Below, piece after piece: positions 1-8,952 of a stretch of DNA of 64,000 bases. The stretch is from contig NZ_JARXHW010000001.1 of the NCBI RefSeq assembly GCF_031127805.1, positions 1-64,000 on the forward strand, given 5' to 3'. Every line of letters begins with the position of its first letter. Within the stretch, counting starts at the first letter, position 1. Both the position numbers and the translations under genes were made by a program. The DNA is from Thalassobacterium maritimum (lineage in GTDB: Bacteria; Verrucomicrobiota; Verrucomicrobiia; Opitutales; Coraliomargaritaceae). The notes below the pieces were generated by a model, which worked only from the letters and a program-made list of their open reading frames with translations, searched no databases and was not told the origin of the DNA.

Positions 1-78
1 CAGCTGCTAATGCTGAATACTGTCGCCGGGGATGCAAGTAGGAAGCTCATGAAGATTGCGTTGTACGTGAATCTTTAA
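1..78 (+). CDS. 3' end of an unidentified gene (partial)
   Basis: The frame starting at base 1 is open for 25 codons and ends in TAA at 76-78. The last residues read KLMKIALYVNL. A strong plus-strand terminator follows at 124-155, as expected at the end of a rightward transcription unit. The piece is too short to assign a family, and it could be chance. Confidence 0.35.
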   Translation, partial: QLLMLNTVAGDASRKLMKIALYVNL

Positions 79-121
79 TTTAAAACACTACCTAGTCAGT
101 TAAGTGCGCTACACACATTTT

Positions 122-1075
122 CTAAAGGCCACTCTTCGGAGTGGCCTTTTTTTTTGCTCTGGGATGATAGAGCGCATGCTCATCGACTAATCGCTGTGAC
201 TGCACCGAGGTGTAGATTTGAGTGGTCGAAATATCAGCATGGCCGAGCATTTCCTGAATCACACGTAAATCAGCTCCCCCTTCCAGCAGGTGTGTCGCAA
301 AAGAATGCCGTAACAAGTGCGGCTTGATCGGCTTCTTAATGCCTGCCCGCTTTGCGTGCTCTTTAACTAGCACCCAGATCATTTTTCGCGAAATGGCTCG
401 GCCCTGTTGACTCAAAAATACCTCACTCCCGGTGCGCGCTTTTACCAGATGCGGTCGCCCGCCCACCAAATAGTCTCGCACCGCCTGAACCGCCGCACTG
501 CCAATAGGCGCGATGCGCTCCTTGGAGCCTTTACCAAACACCCGCACATAGCCTTCATCCAAATTGATGCTCTGCAACAATATCCCACACAACTCGGAAA
601 CGCGCAGGCCACTACTATAAAAAAGCTCCAAAATGGCACGGTCACGCAAACCATGCGGGCTCACAGCCGAGGGCGCATTCAGCAGGCGCTCGACTTCCTC
701 CCGCGTCAGCACATCCGGTAAGTCACGCGAGAGCTTAGGCGAGCCAAGTAGTTCGGTCACATCATCCTTGCGCACATTCTCACGCACCAAGTGCTTCGCC
801 AGCATCCGCAAGGCCGACAGCTTTCGCGCCTGACTACTACGCGCGAAACCGGCCCGACTCAAACTCGCTGTCCATGCCGCCACATCGGCAGACGCCACGT
901 GCTGCCAATCCGCCACGCCCGCCTCTACCAAAAACTCGACACACTGCACTAGATCTCTCGTGTAGGCCGACAAGGTATTTGCCGAAAGTCCACGCTCCAA
1001 CTCTAACCACGCCAAAAAGCTCTCAAGCGGTTCTGTGAAGGCGACGGGGATCTGATCTAAGAGGTCTTTACTCAT
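122..1075 (-). CDS. xerD: Site-specific tyrosine recombinase XerD
   Basis: The protein would resolve chromosome dimers at dif together with a XerC partner in the cytoplasm. An N-terminal SAM-like core-binding domain (LSANTLSAYTRDL) is followed by the catalytic domain with the full tyrosine-recombinase set: Arg in GLRVSE, Lys in GKGSKER, His and Arg in HLLRHSFATHLL, His in LGHADIS and the nucleophile in TTQIYT. From the ATG at 1075 the protein is about 317 aa, close to the usual 295-310. An upstream in-frame ATG at 1105 would add ten residues that lie inside a palindromic repeat, so I prefer 1075. The XerD rather than XerC call rests on general sequence feel. No integron or phage gene is adjacent, which fits a housekeeping recombinase. 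Confidence 0.88.
   Translation of the reverse strand: MSKDLLDQIPVAFTEPLESFLAWLELERGLSANTLSAYTRDLVQCVEFLVEAGVADWQHVASADVAAWTASLSRAGFARSSQARKLSALRMLAKHLVRENVRKDDVTELLGSPKLSRDLPDVLTREEVERLLNAPSAVSPHGLRDRAILELFYSSGLRVSELCGILLQSINLDEGYVRVFGKGSKERIAPIGSAAVQAVRDYLVGGRPHLVKARTGSEVFLSQQGRAISRKMIWVLVKEHAKRAGIKKPIKPHLLRHSFATHLLEGGADLRVIQEMLGHADISTTQIYTSVQSQRLVDEHALYHPRAKKKATPKSGL
124..155 (+). terminator. Rho-independent terminator overlapping the xerD 3' end
   Basis: A perfect GC-rich stem (GGCCACTC / GAGTGGCC, tetraloop TTCG) is followed by a run of T on the plus strand. It would end the rightward unit whose last codons lie at 1-78. The same bases encode the last residues of the leftward xerD gene, so the terminator is built into that coding sequence. 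Confidence 0.85.
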
Positions 1076-1079
1076 GCGT

Positions 1080-1149
1080 AGGGGCCTCAGTGATGAAGAC
1101 CGCATCGGTTCGGCTCTGAGCTTCGGCGGTCTTCACAAGTGAAGCCCCT
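1080..1149. repeat. REP-like inverted repeat between xerD and argA
   Basis: Two 24-base arms (1080-1103 and 1126-1149) are imperfect inverted copies, both beginning or ending with AGGGGC and sharing GAAGACCGC. The right arm contains CTTCACAAGTGAAGCCCCTA. A related sequence, GCGTCACAAGTAACGCCCCC, lies at 63908-63927, and a shorter GTCGCTCCTAC variant lies near 2908. This suggests a dispersed palindromic family. Confidence 0.6.
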
Positions 1150-1215
1150 ACACGATCAACTTCAAAACATGTGCCTTGCAAGCTCATAGAGCTTGCTCAC
1201 AATCGCCCTCATTCA

Positions 1216-2523
1216 ATGAACACCACGGATACTCACGAGAACACCATTAAGCCCACCGATTTGCGTGGAATCCTGAAATACGTACCCATGTTTCGCGATC
1301 ACGTTTTCGTGCTGGCGCTGGACGGCAGTCTAGTCGCGCATGAAAACTTCCAGAATGTGTTGCTCGACATCGCAGTGCTCCGCTCGCTCAACATCAAGGT
1401 GGTGCTCGTACATGGCATCGGCGAGCAACTCAAAGCGCTCGCCAGCCAAAAACACACCGCGATCAGCGACCCACATGGCGAGCTCAAGACCGACACCGCC
1501 ACACTGGAGCTCGCAACTGAAGCCGCCGCCATCGTCAGCCTGCAAGTCATACAGGGGCTCACTCGCAATGGCCTGCGCTGCGCCACTTGCAACGGCGTAA
1601 GGAGTAAAGAGATTGGCATCGTCAAAGGCGTCGACCAACTTAACAGTGGCGCGGTCGACAAACTCGATGTGGTCTTATTTAACAAGCTATTGGATGCCGA
1701 CACGATTCCCGTCATCACCCCGATCGCCTTCAGCCGCGACGGCACTCCGCTACGGATCAACTCCGACTTGCTGGCCTCCGAGCTCGCCTCCAAGCTCAGC
1801 GCCTCGAAGCTGATCTACATGACGACTCAAGAAGGGCTCAAAATCGACGAGAAGCCCTTGACGAATCTTCCGGTCGCCGATCTCGAAACGCTACTCGAAA
1901 CCGCTGCCGAGAAAATTCCCGAGCGCCTACGCAGCAAGGTGCAACACGCCGTCAAGGCCATCAACGCCGGCACCCCACGGGCGCACATCCTCGACGGCCG
2001 CCTCTTCGGCGCACTGCTCAACGAGATATTCGACAAGGTGGGCATCGGCACCATGGTTTACAGCAACGAGTATCAATCCATTCGCCGTGCCGTCGAAGCC
2101 GACGCGCACTCGATCTTTAACATCACGCGCAACGGTGTTCGCTCCGAAAGCCTACGTGAACGCTCACTGGAGTCCATCGAAGCCTCCATCCACAGCTACC
2201 TAGTGTATGAAATCGACGGCAGCCTCGTCGGTTGCGTCAATTTAAAGAGCTACGACGGCGGCGACGTCATCGAAGTCGGCAGCGTTTATGTGCAGCCCTT
2301 CTACCAGAACAAAGGCGTAGGCCGCAAGATGGTCGAATTTGCCTGTGCCGAAGCCAAGGCACGTGGGGCCAAACGCGTGATCGCGATGACAACTCAAGCG
2401 AACCAGTTCTTTTCCAAGGTCTGCGCATTCACCGAAGGCGACCTGTCTGATCTCCCCGACGAACGGCGGGAGGATTACACAAAAAATGGCCGAAACTCCA
2501 AAGTGCTCTATCTCGATTTGTAG
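1216..2523 (+). CDS. argA: Amino-acid N-acetyltransferase (N-acetylglutamate synthase)
   Basis: The enzyme makes N-acetyl-L-glutamate from acetyl-CoA and glutamate, the first step of arginine synthesis. The N-terminal two thirds are an amino-acid kinase fold that usually acts as an arginine sensor (ILKYVPMFRDHVFVLALDG, VLVHGIGEQL). The C-terminal third is a GNAT acetyltransferase with the acetyl-CoA loop QNKGVGRKMVEFA and the core strand DVIEVGSVYVQP. I place the start at the ATG at 1216 (MNTTDTHEN). The longer frame from 1171 adds 15 residues that do not look conserved. The resulting 435 aa matches ArgA. It lies between xerD and a small unknown gene, with no other arg gene in view. Confidence 0.9.
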   Translation: MNTTDTHENTIKPTDLRGILKYVPMFRDHVFVLALDGSLVAHENFQNVLLDIAVLRSLNIKVVLVHGIGEQLKALASQKHTAISDPHGELKTDTATLELATEAAAIVSLQVIQGLTRNGLRCATCNGVRSKEIGIVKGVDQLNSGAVDKLDVVLFNKLLDADTIPVITPIAFSRDGTPLRINSDLLASELASKLSASKLIYMTTQEGLKIDEKPLTNLPVADLETLLETAAEKIPERLRSKVQHAVKAINAGTPRAHILDGRLFGALLNEIFDKVGIGTMVYSNEYQSIRRAVEADAHSIFNITRNGVRSESLRERSLESIEASIHSYLVYEIDGSLVGCVNLKSYDGGDVIEVGSVYVQPFYQNKGVGRKMVEFACAEAKARGAKRVIAMTTQANQFFSKVCAFTEGDLSDLPDERREDYTKNGRNSKVLYLDL

Positions 2524-2544
2524 TTATTAGCCAAATACACTCAA

Positions 2545-2874
2545 ATGGAACTCTATCATACAACAGACGCCGACGGCATATCTGAGCTGAATCCAAGTAT
2601 CGATAAAATGCGCGAGCTGCTCGACAGTCTGGACGCACGCGATGCGGATGAAGCCGAGCATCCTGATGTGTCACTCATACACGATCACAGCGGATGGTCG
2701 CTTTCGGTCTATCCCAGCGGAGTTGTGACTTTTGAGAATCTCGACGAAGTGGATGACGCACCGCGCTTCATGAGTGGCATCACCCGAAATCAAGCTCTCG
2801 AAATGTGGCTAGAGCTCTCCCGCGGCAAGATCCAGCAAGTCAACAGCCGCCCATGGTTACGCGACGAAGCGTAA
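2545..2874 (+). CDS. Conserved hypothetical protein, 109 aa
   Basis: This small acidic cytoplasmic protein starts 21 bases after the argA stop and probably shares its transcript. The central part (DHSGWSLSVYPSGVVTFENL) and the end (ITRNQALEMWLELSRGKIQQV) look like the compact alpha/beta proteins sometimes labelled Imm1-like, but I cannot assign a family firmly. No signal peptide, membrane segment or metal motif is visible. The good start codon, position and strand make it a real gene. Confidence 0.7.
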   Translation: MELYHTTDADGISELNPSIDKMRELLDSLDARDADEAEHPDVSLIHDHSGWSLSVYPSGVVTFENLDEVDDAPRFMSGITRNQALEMWLELSRGKIQQVNSRPWLRDEA

Positions 2875-2923
2875 GGAGAAGGCGACAGTAACGACGGCTG
2901 AAACGCGTCGCTCCTACTAACGA

Positions 2924-4294
2924 CTAAAGCGCATCGGTTCTGCTTCGGCGCTGTGGATTGTCCGCAGCTAAAGCAGCCACCGCAATCACGCCCGCTGCGA
3001 TTGCCGCAAAGGCAAAGCCCGCTCGATAGGCGCCCAGATACAACTCCACCAAGCTAAACAGAAACGGCCCCACCGCACTCGACATCACGATCACCGTCAT
3101 AAACAGCCCAGAGATCGCGCCTAAATGTTGCCGCCCAAAAAAGCGCGGATACACGATCGAAGACAAGCCCCCAAAACACCCGCCCGCAACACCTTGCCCC
3201 AGGATGTGCAGCCAACTAATCGACGGATAATCTCCCATTGCCAGCGCACAAAAACCAAGCATAGCCGACACCGCCATGACGCACAGCAGATACTTGATCC
3301 GCACAAAAGGCTGATCCGTGAGCCATGCGACAGCAAAGCCCGAAACCACGGCGACGATCGCAGCTGGCATAAACAGCCTTAGGATATAATCGGTCGACAC
3401 CCCCAGCTCCTCTCCCACCGCAATGATATGAAAGGCATAGGCCGTGACCACTAAGCCGTTCAATCCAAACATTGCAGTGAACGCCCAAAAGGAAAAGGTG
3501 CGCCGCGCTTCCGCTAGCGTATAATCGCGGTAGATGACAGAATCTAGATTCTCTCGCTGCACTTTACCGACATAATCGCCATCCATTTCAAGTCCACACT
3601 CCTCTGGATTATCCCTAGCAAAAATCCAGAACAGCAGCGCCAATACACAAATCATAACTAAGCCCATCAGTTGCCAAGCACCCTGCCAGCCAAGTTGCCG
3701 AATCAAATATTCGAAGCCCATGGGCGCACCCGAGAATGCAAAGGAAACGACAGCCCCGCTCCAGGCAGTCACGACCCCACGCCGCCGATTAAACCACTTC
3801 CCCAGCATCGCGCGTGAAGACATGGTCACCATTCCTTGTCCCGTGAAGCGCAAGAGCGCAAAGCCGACCACCAGCACCAGGCCTGGTGCCAGCCAAGGTC
3901 GTGCATCCATCAAAGGCAAATAGCTCAACCAGCGCGAAAACAGCTCCATAAAACTCAAGCCCAGCAACACCACGCCCAAAGCCAGCACAGAATACACCAG
4001 CGAGCGCCGTGCACCGCAACGGTCGAAAAAGCGCCCCCCCGCACTGAGCCCGAATGCGCTCAACAAAGTGCCCAGCATATACGCCACACTCAACTGCATC
4101 GCACTCAATCCTAAGGCATCTGCTAAACGTGCAGTAAACACACTCACCCCTACGGTCTGCCCCGGCATACTCGCCGAAACTCCGAGCGTGGCAAATACTA
4201 CGATCATCCAACCATAGAAGAATGGCCAACGTCGCGGTTGTAGCGGAAAGTCCGGTCCCCAAATTTTAGATTGTTTACCCATTTCAGAACACAT
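2924..4294 (-). CDS. Major facilitator superfamily transporter
   Basis: This is a 12-helix inner-membrane secondary transporter. A first helix after WPFFYGWMIVVFATLG, the MFS loop GGRFFDRCGARRS between helices 2 and 3, and repeated hydrophobic segments to the C-terminus support the family. The arrangement resembles monocarboxylate/oxalate-type MFS proteins, but the substrate cannot be read from sequence. The longest frame begins at 4372. The extra N-terminal stretch (IIRYNCLSTQQICAAM) is not typical, so I prefer the ATG at 4294, which has GAGAGA just upstream; 4306 and 4282 are alternatives. No partner gene hints at the substrate. Confidence 0.85.
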   Translation of the reverse strand: MCSEMGKQSKIWGPDFPLQPRRWPFFYGWMIVVFATLGVSASMPGQTVGVSVFTARLADALGLSAMQLSVAYMLGTLLSAFGLSAGGRFFDRCGARRSLVYSVLALGVVLLGLSFMELFSRWLSYLPLMDARPWLAPGLVLVVGFALLRFTGQGMVTMSSRAMLGKWFNRRRGVVTAWSGAVVSFAFSGAPMGFEYLIRQLGWQGAWQLMGLVMICVLALLFWIFARDNPEECGLEMDGDYVGKVQRENLDSVIYRDYTLAEARRTFSFWAFTAMFGLNGLVVTAYAFHIIAVGEELGVSTDYILRLFMPAAIVAVVSGFAVAWLTDQPFVRIKYLLCVMAVSAMLGFCALAMGDYPSISWLHILGQGVAGGCFGGLSSIVYPRFFGRQHLGAISGLFMTVIVMSSAVGPFLFSLVELYLGAYRAGFAFAAIAAGVIAVAALAADNPQRRSRTDAL

Positions 4295-4407
4295 TCTCTC
4301 AGACATAGCCGCACAAATCTGCTGTGTCGATAGACAGTTATATCGAATAATACTACAAATACCTTCGAACAATGGAATAAACAGTGCCCGCGTGACTTCT
4401 AATTCCC

Positions 4408-4854
4408 ATGACTACAAAACTCACTCATTCACTCGATCTATCTCAGACCACTCCACGCAGCCCGCGCGCCACGCTAGCTGGCTTTGTGGTGGCTGCTCGC
4501 ATGCTGGATAAATGCCGCGCCGTCATAGCCGGAACCGCCGACCAGTATCATTACAACTGCCCCTTGGATCAAATTTTCCTAGAATTCACTGGAATCGATG
4601 CAGATGCCTTCAAGGATTTTGTCGCGACCGACGCTGACGATGCCGCCGTGGCCGAATGGATCCAAGCCAACAGTAAATCGCTCACGGAAGAAGAAGTTGT
4701 AGTCTGGAACAACAGCCTGCGCTACAAGCGAATCAGTGAAATGCCCGCGAACTTGCAAGTATTCCTCGAAAACTACATCGCCGAAGTAGTGCCTGCTGAT
4801 AAAATTGTTTATTACTGGTTCGACGTTTACGATATCGAAGAAGGCCGCATCTAA
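4408..4854 (+). CDS. DUF5069 family protein
   Basis: A 148-aa soluble protein. The pattern SPRATLAGFVVAARMLDKCRAV, then YHYNCPLDQIFLEFTGI, an acidic middle and paired Trp-containing stretches match DUF5069, a family I know mainly from Verrucomicrobia and Planctomycetes. Function is unknown. It is monocistronic, with a strong terminator right after the stop. Confidence 0.75.
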   Translation: MTTKLTHSLDLSQTTPRSPRATLAGFVVAARMLDKCRAVIAGTADQYHYNCPLDQIFLEFTGIDADAFKDFVATDADDAAVAEWIQANSKSLTEEEVVVWNNSLRYKRISEMPANLQVFLENYIAEVVPADKIVYYWFDVYDIEEGRI

Positions 4855-4880
4855 CATAAATTTTCCAAGGTTATTAATCA

Positions 4881-4908
4881 ACGGGAGCCATTTGGCTCCC
4901 GTTTTTTT
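4881..4908 (+). terminator. Rho-independent terminator after the DUF5069 gene
   Basis: The stem ACGGGAGCC / GGCTCCCGT with an ATTT loop is followed by seven T. It ends the single-gene unit at 4408-4854 and isolates the PEP-CTERM gene downstream. Confidence 0.9.
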
Positions 4909-5065
4909 GTCTACAGCCAAAGAATTCATCACACTATATAGTTGATTTACTGAAAGTTTACAAATAAGCACCTAGTTAATCATCATCGGGCAGGCTTTCA
5001 TCAAGGATCATCCAACAGCCGTATAAGTAATCCAAGTAAACCAACTTTCACTTGAACTCATTCCT

Positions 5066-6106
5066 ATGAAAAAATCACACGCTGCAATATCACTCTTAGC
5101 CATCACCGTATCTGCGACGTCAAGCGCTGCTGTTTTTGAAGGGCTCTCGACTCAATTCAACGCCATGATTTTCGGGAATTTCTACGGCATGGGAGGCGAC
5201 ACTGAAGGCCGACATTTCACATCTGGAAACGTTACCGTGAACGACGGCAGTAACTTATACACGGTGGCCGATGCCGTCGTGGCGCCCGACTTGCCCTATT
5301 CCCCCGGCAGGCACGACTTGATCATTGGCGGCAATTTCACCGGCAAGGCCTATGTGTTGACAGAAAGCGCCTACGTTGGGGGCAGTTTAGTCAATGGCGT
5401 TTCCACCGCAGAAATTCAAGTATACAACGGCGCCCCCTTATCAGGCTCTTATTACTCAAGTGGCACAGGCACTGTGACTACCAATGCAGGCCCCTTCGAT
5501 ATAGATTTAGCCACTGGACAAGCAGTCGCCAGCGGCAGCGGAGCCTCCTTTGATGCAATACTCACGGGCCTACGTGCCGACTCGCTGGCATTTTCACGCT
5601 TGGCAGATACTCCAGGCACTGTCGCGACCAACGATGGCTACGGCTCTGTCGGCATCACTTTTACCGGCGACCACGACATCTATGTTTACACCGTAAGCGA
5701 AGCCGACTGGGATGGACAAAAATATCGGACTATTACAGCGCCAGAGGACGCGACTGTCATCATCAACGTTGAAGGCAGTGAGATCGATTTATCCGGCACA
5801 ATGAATGTCACTGGAACCGAACTGACCAACGTCATCATTAATTACCAAGAAGCGACTTCGATCGCGATGACCAGTATGGATCACAATGGGGCAATGCTGG
5901 CCGTGAATACCACCTCTTACGAACAAACAGCAGGCGGGCTCAACGGAGCCGCATTCATCGCAGGCGAAGTCGAGAAAAACGGAGGCGGAGAGTTTCATAA
6001 TCACCTATTTACTGGCGACTTATCTGCAGTGCCCGAGCCGAGCTCCTATGCATTGCTAGTCGCAATGACCGCGGGTGCATTCGTCGCAGCGAGAAGACGA
6101 CGCTAG
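5066..6106 (+). CDS. PEP-CTERM protein, choice-of-anchor A type
   Basis: An exported surface protein of 346 aa. Residues 1-22 are a signal peptide ending SSAAVFEG. The body (FNAMIFGNFYG, DLIIGGNFTGKAYV, VIINVEGSEIDLSG, NVIINYQEA) matches the choice-of-anchor A beta-rich fold. The C-terminus has the sorting signal VPEPSSYALL, a hydrophobic helix and the basic tail ARRRR, which an exosortase recognises and cleaves. The exosortase gene at 7700-8758 is close by and could process it. A role in the extracellular matrix or cell surface is inferred from the class; the ligand is unknown. Confidence 0.9.
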   Translation: MKKSHAAISLLAITVSATSSAAVFEGLSTQFNAMIFGNFYGMGGDTEGRHFTSGNVTVNDGSNLYTVADAVVAPDLPYSPGRHDLIIGGNFTGKAYVLTESAYVGGSLVNGVSTAEIQVYNGAPLSGSYYSSGTGTVTTNAGPFDIDLATGQAVASGSGASFDAILTGLRADSLAFSRLADTPGTVATNDGYGSVGITFTGDHDIYVYTVSEADWDGQKYRTITAPEDATVIINVEGSEIDLSGTMNVTGTELTNVIINYQEATSIAMTSMDHNGAMLAVNTTSYEQTAGGLNGAAFIAGEVEKNGGGEFHNHLFTGDLSAVPEPSSYALLVAMTAGAFVAARRRR

Positions 6107-6215
6107 AGCCCATGGCAGAAGCGCTGAAAAGCGCTAGGCTCGCGCGGCCGAGGCGCAACGCAGGCACAACGCATGCACAATTCAGCAGCTGACTTCATTT
6201 TCACAAACGAGTCCG

Positions 6216-7694
6216 CTACACAAAGGCGGCTTGCCGCGCGCTGACTGCCCAGTCGTAAATCGACTCATATTTAGCAGCCGAAGCATCCCAACTGTAATCG
6301 CCAGCCATGCCGTTTTGCTGCAACTGCCGGAACGCATCAGGTCGATCATAATAAGTGGCGCAGGCCCAGCCGATCGCATAATACAGCGCATCGGCAGTCG
6401 CCTGATTAAACACAAATCCAGTGCCAGTACCCTGCTCTTCGTCGAATGGCTCCACCGTATCAATCAGCCCACCCGTGGCACGAACCACTGGCACAGTGCC
6501 ATAACGCATCGCGTATAACTGCCCCAAACCGCAGGGCTCAAAACGACTTGGCATGATGAAGCAATCCGCGCCCGCAATGGTCAAATGCGCGAGTTGATTA
6601 TTGAAGCCGATATAGCTGCCGAAGCGGCCGGGGTGACGCTGCGTCAGTTGATCGAAACTGTGCTCCAAGTCCGGCTCCCCGGTGCCGAGCACCGCAATCT
6701 GTATCTGCATATCCGCCATTAAGCGGTCGCAACACGCAGCCAAGAGATCGAGCCCCTTCTGCCCCACGAGCCGAGAGACCACTGTAAACAGCGGCTTATC
6801 TGGATTCACTTCGAGACCATAGGCCACTTGTAACGCTGCCTTGACGGCTGCTTTGCCTGCCATATCGCTAGCCGAAAAATGCGCTGGAAGGTGAGGATCC
6901 GTCGTGGGATTCCACTCATCTAAGTCGACGCCGTTGAGCACACCTATCAGGTCGGAAGATCGAAAGCGCAGTAAAGCATTCAACCCGCAACCACCATCGG
7001 GCGTCTGCACCTCACGCGCGTAGGTCGGGCTGACTGTGGTAATTTTAGTTGCGTGGTAGAGGCCGCCCTTGAGCATATTGAGCTCCCCCATCGACTCCAA
7101 GCCATCGCTGCGAAAGACCGAGTTCGGCAAACCAGAAAACTGGAGCAAGCTGCGATGAAACCAGCCGTGATGTTGCAAATTATGAATGGTAAAGACCGAG
7201 GCCGCCCGCCCCATAGGACGCTCTGCTTCAGTGGTATTCATATAGACGGGCGTTAAAGCACAAGGCCAATCATGGCAATGCACCACGTCGGGAATCCAAT
7301 CCATTTGCTCACAAAAATCAATCGCCGCACGACTCAGAAAAGCGAAGCGTTGCCCGTTGTCATCCTCATTCCCCGAGGGGCCGACGTAGACTGCAGGCCC
7401 ACCGAAATACTGATTATGCTCAATAAAGTAACAAGGCAGTTCCGAACCCGGCAAAGTATGCTGCCAAATACGCCCATAAGCTTCGTGCCCGCCGAGTCGC
7501 ACGATGAGCGGGCGCTCCAAGGCTTGCGCACCATCAAAATGCTCCATCTCCGCATAGCGCGGCATCAAGATACGCACATCATGCCCACGTGCAGCCAGCG
7601 ACTTCGAGAGCGCAGCTACCACATCGGCCAAGCCGCCCACTTTCTTAAAAGGCGCCACCTCGGGAGCCAACATCAGGATACGCTGCCTTTCCAT
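6216..7694 (-). CDS. glgA: Glycogen synthase (GT5)
   Basis: The enzyme adds glucose from ADP-glucose to growing alpha-1,4-glucan. The N-terminal signature for binding the nucleotide sugar, FKKVGGLADVVAALSK, is at residues 16-31. The C-terminal GT-B half has VSRLVGQKGLDLL and the motif PSRFEPCGLGQLYAMRYGTVPVVRATGGL. At 492 aa it has normal length. It begins six bases after the exosortase stop on the same strand, so the two are probably cotranscribed. That pairing is odd, because no other glg gene is in view. Confidence 0.95.
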   Translation of the reverse strand: MERQRILMLAPEVAPFKKVGGLADVVAALSKSLAARGHDVRILMPRYAEMEHFDGAQALERPLIVRLGGHEAYGRIWQHTLPGSELPCYFIEHNQYFGGPAVYVGPSGNEDDNGQRFAFLSRAAIDFCEQMDWIPDVVHCHDWPCALTPVYMNTTEAERPMGRAASVFTIHNLQHHGWFHRSLLQFSGLPNSVFRSDGLESMGELNMLKGGLYHATKITTVSPTYAREVQTPDGGCGLNALLRFRSSDLIGVLNGVDLDEWNPTTDPHLPAHFSASDMAGKAAVKAALQVAYGLEVNPDKPLFTVVSRLVGQKGLDLLAACCDRLMADMQIQIAVLGTGEPDLEHSFDQLTQRHPGRFGSYIGFNNQLAHLTIAGADCFIMPSRFEPCGLGQLYAMRYGTVPVVRATGGLIDTVEPFDEEQGTGTGFVFNQATADALYYAIGWACATYYDRPDAFRQLQQNGMAGDYSWDASAAKYESIYDWAVSARQAAFV

Positions 7695-7699
7695 ATCTA

Positions 7700-8758
7700 C
7701 TAGCTCTTGGCTTCCGTATTCTCAGGCGCATTCCAATCTTCGTGCTCGTCTTCGAAATCCTGTAATTTAAAATTAAAAATCGGCAGCAGACAGATCAAGC
7801 CGACGCAGGTGAAGCCAAGAATCGCAAAACCAGTCACGTCGTGCACAGAGCCAATATCACCGATCAAAGGCAAGACCCAGTGCTCGTCGATCGCCTGCGA
7901 GCCATTATAGTAGGCCCACAAAGTTAAAAAGATGCTGCGGATCAGATTAGTCAGCACCGCAAAGATCATAGCGGCACAGACCAACAAAAACTTTTTCCAG
8001 AAACGATCCAAGAAGACAGCCGCCAGAAAAGAACCGGCAAATAAACAAGCCGTCAAAGAACGAATACCAGAGCAAGCCTCCTCAACCCCCACTTGCCCCT
8101 CGGGAAGGATGAGCACATTACCTTCACGCTCCAATTCGAAACCGAGGAAATCAAAAGAATGAAAGACAATGATCGTGACCTTGGTCAGCAAAAAGACGCG
8201 AATCTTAGTTTCTAAGACAGAGACCAGTGGCGCCGAAATCATCCAAATCAAAGCTGGAAAGATAAACAGTGCCGCTAGCGCCAGGCGCTGCTTCAGAGGC
8301 ATCAGCTTCCCATCCACCCGTTGCTTGGTAAAAATAAAGACGCCACTCAAAGTCAGCCCCCCGAGGCTGGCTGCAATCGCCAACGATGCCGGATTCTGCG
8401 GTCCGGTGGCCGCACGCAGGAGCGCCCCAATCCCAAAGAGCAGCAAAGAGGCGCAAAAGGCCGCAATCGCAACCCACTCAAACAGAGAGCTAAGCCCACC
8501 ACTTTTAGCAGGAGCTGGGGCAGGCTCCCCTGGCGCATGCCCCGAAAAGAGATAACTGCGCAGCACTGGCCAGCGATCATAGAGCACATAAGCCGAAAAA
8601 AGTGGCACCAGATAGCCAAAACTATAATCCTCGCGATTGGCCCACCAGAACAGTTGATCCCAAATCGTATACAAGGCAAAGCCAGCGATGAGGCAGGCCA
8701 CTGCTATTTGCTCCGGCAAGAGATTTTTAAAGGTTTGGTTTTCGGTTTTCGTCGTCAC
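7700..8758 (-). CDS. Exosortase (PEP-CTERM processing transpeptidase)
   Basis: An integral membrane cysteine transpeptidase of 352 aa that would cleave PEP-CTERM tails and attach the protein to the envelope. About eight hydrophobic segments are visible. The catalytic triad of the family can be read: Cys in VEEACSGIRSLTACL, Arg in NLIRSIFLTLWAYY and His in SVHDVTGFAILG. The C-terminus is a short charged tail, with no EpsI-like domain fused. It lies just upstream of glgA in the same direction and about 1.6 kb from a clear substrate (5066-6106). Which exosortase subfamily it belongs to cannot be settled by eye. Confidence 0.9.
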   Translation of the reverse strand: MTTKTENQTFKNLLPEQIAVACLIAGFALYTIWDQLFWWANREDYSFGYLVPLFSAYVLYDRWPVLRSYLFSGHAPGEPAPAPAKSGGLSSLFEWVAIAAFCASLLLFGIGALLRAATGPQNPASLAIAASLGGLTLSGVFIFTKQRVDGKLMPLKQRLALAALFIFPALIWMISAPLVSVLETKIRVFLLTKVTIIVFHSFDFLGFELEREGNVLILPEGQVGVEEACSGIRSLTACLFAGSFLAAVFLDRFWKKFLLVCAAMIFAVLTNLIRSIFLTLWAYYNGSQAIDEHWVLPLIGDIGSVHDVTGFAILGFTCVGLICLLPIFNFKLQDFEDEHEDWNAPENTEAKS

Positions 8759-8952
8759 GGGGATCAGGTGCTCACAATCGGAATAGAAGAAGTCAATCTA
8801 GGGCGAAGAGTTGTCACGCTTGCAGCCTATAGCAACCCAGAAAAGCGGATTTTCACTCCAGTGAGCGAGGCAAATGATTGTCACGAAATCGACACCACTT
8901 TGGCGTAAAAGTGTGGACAAGCTTGAGTTCTGGCTTCTCGATATTGCGCATT

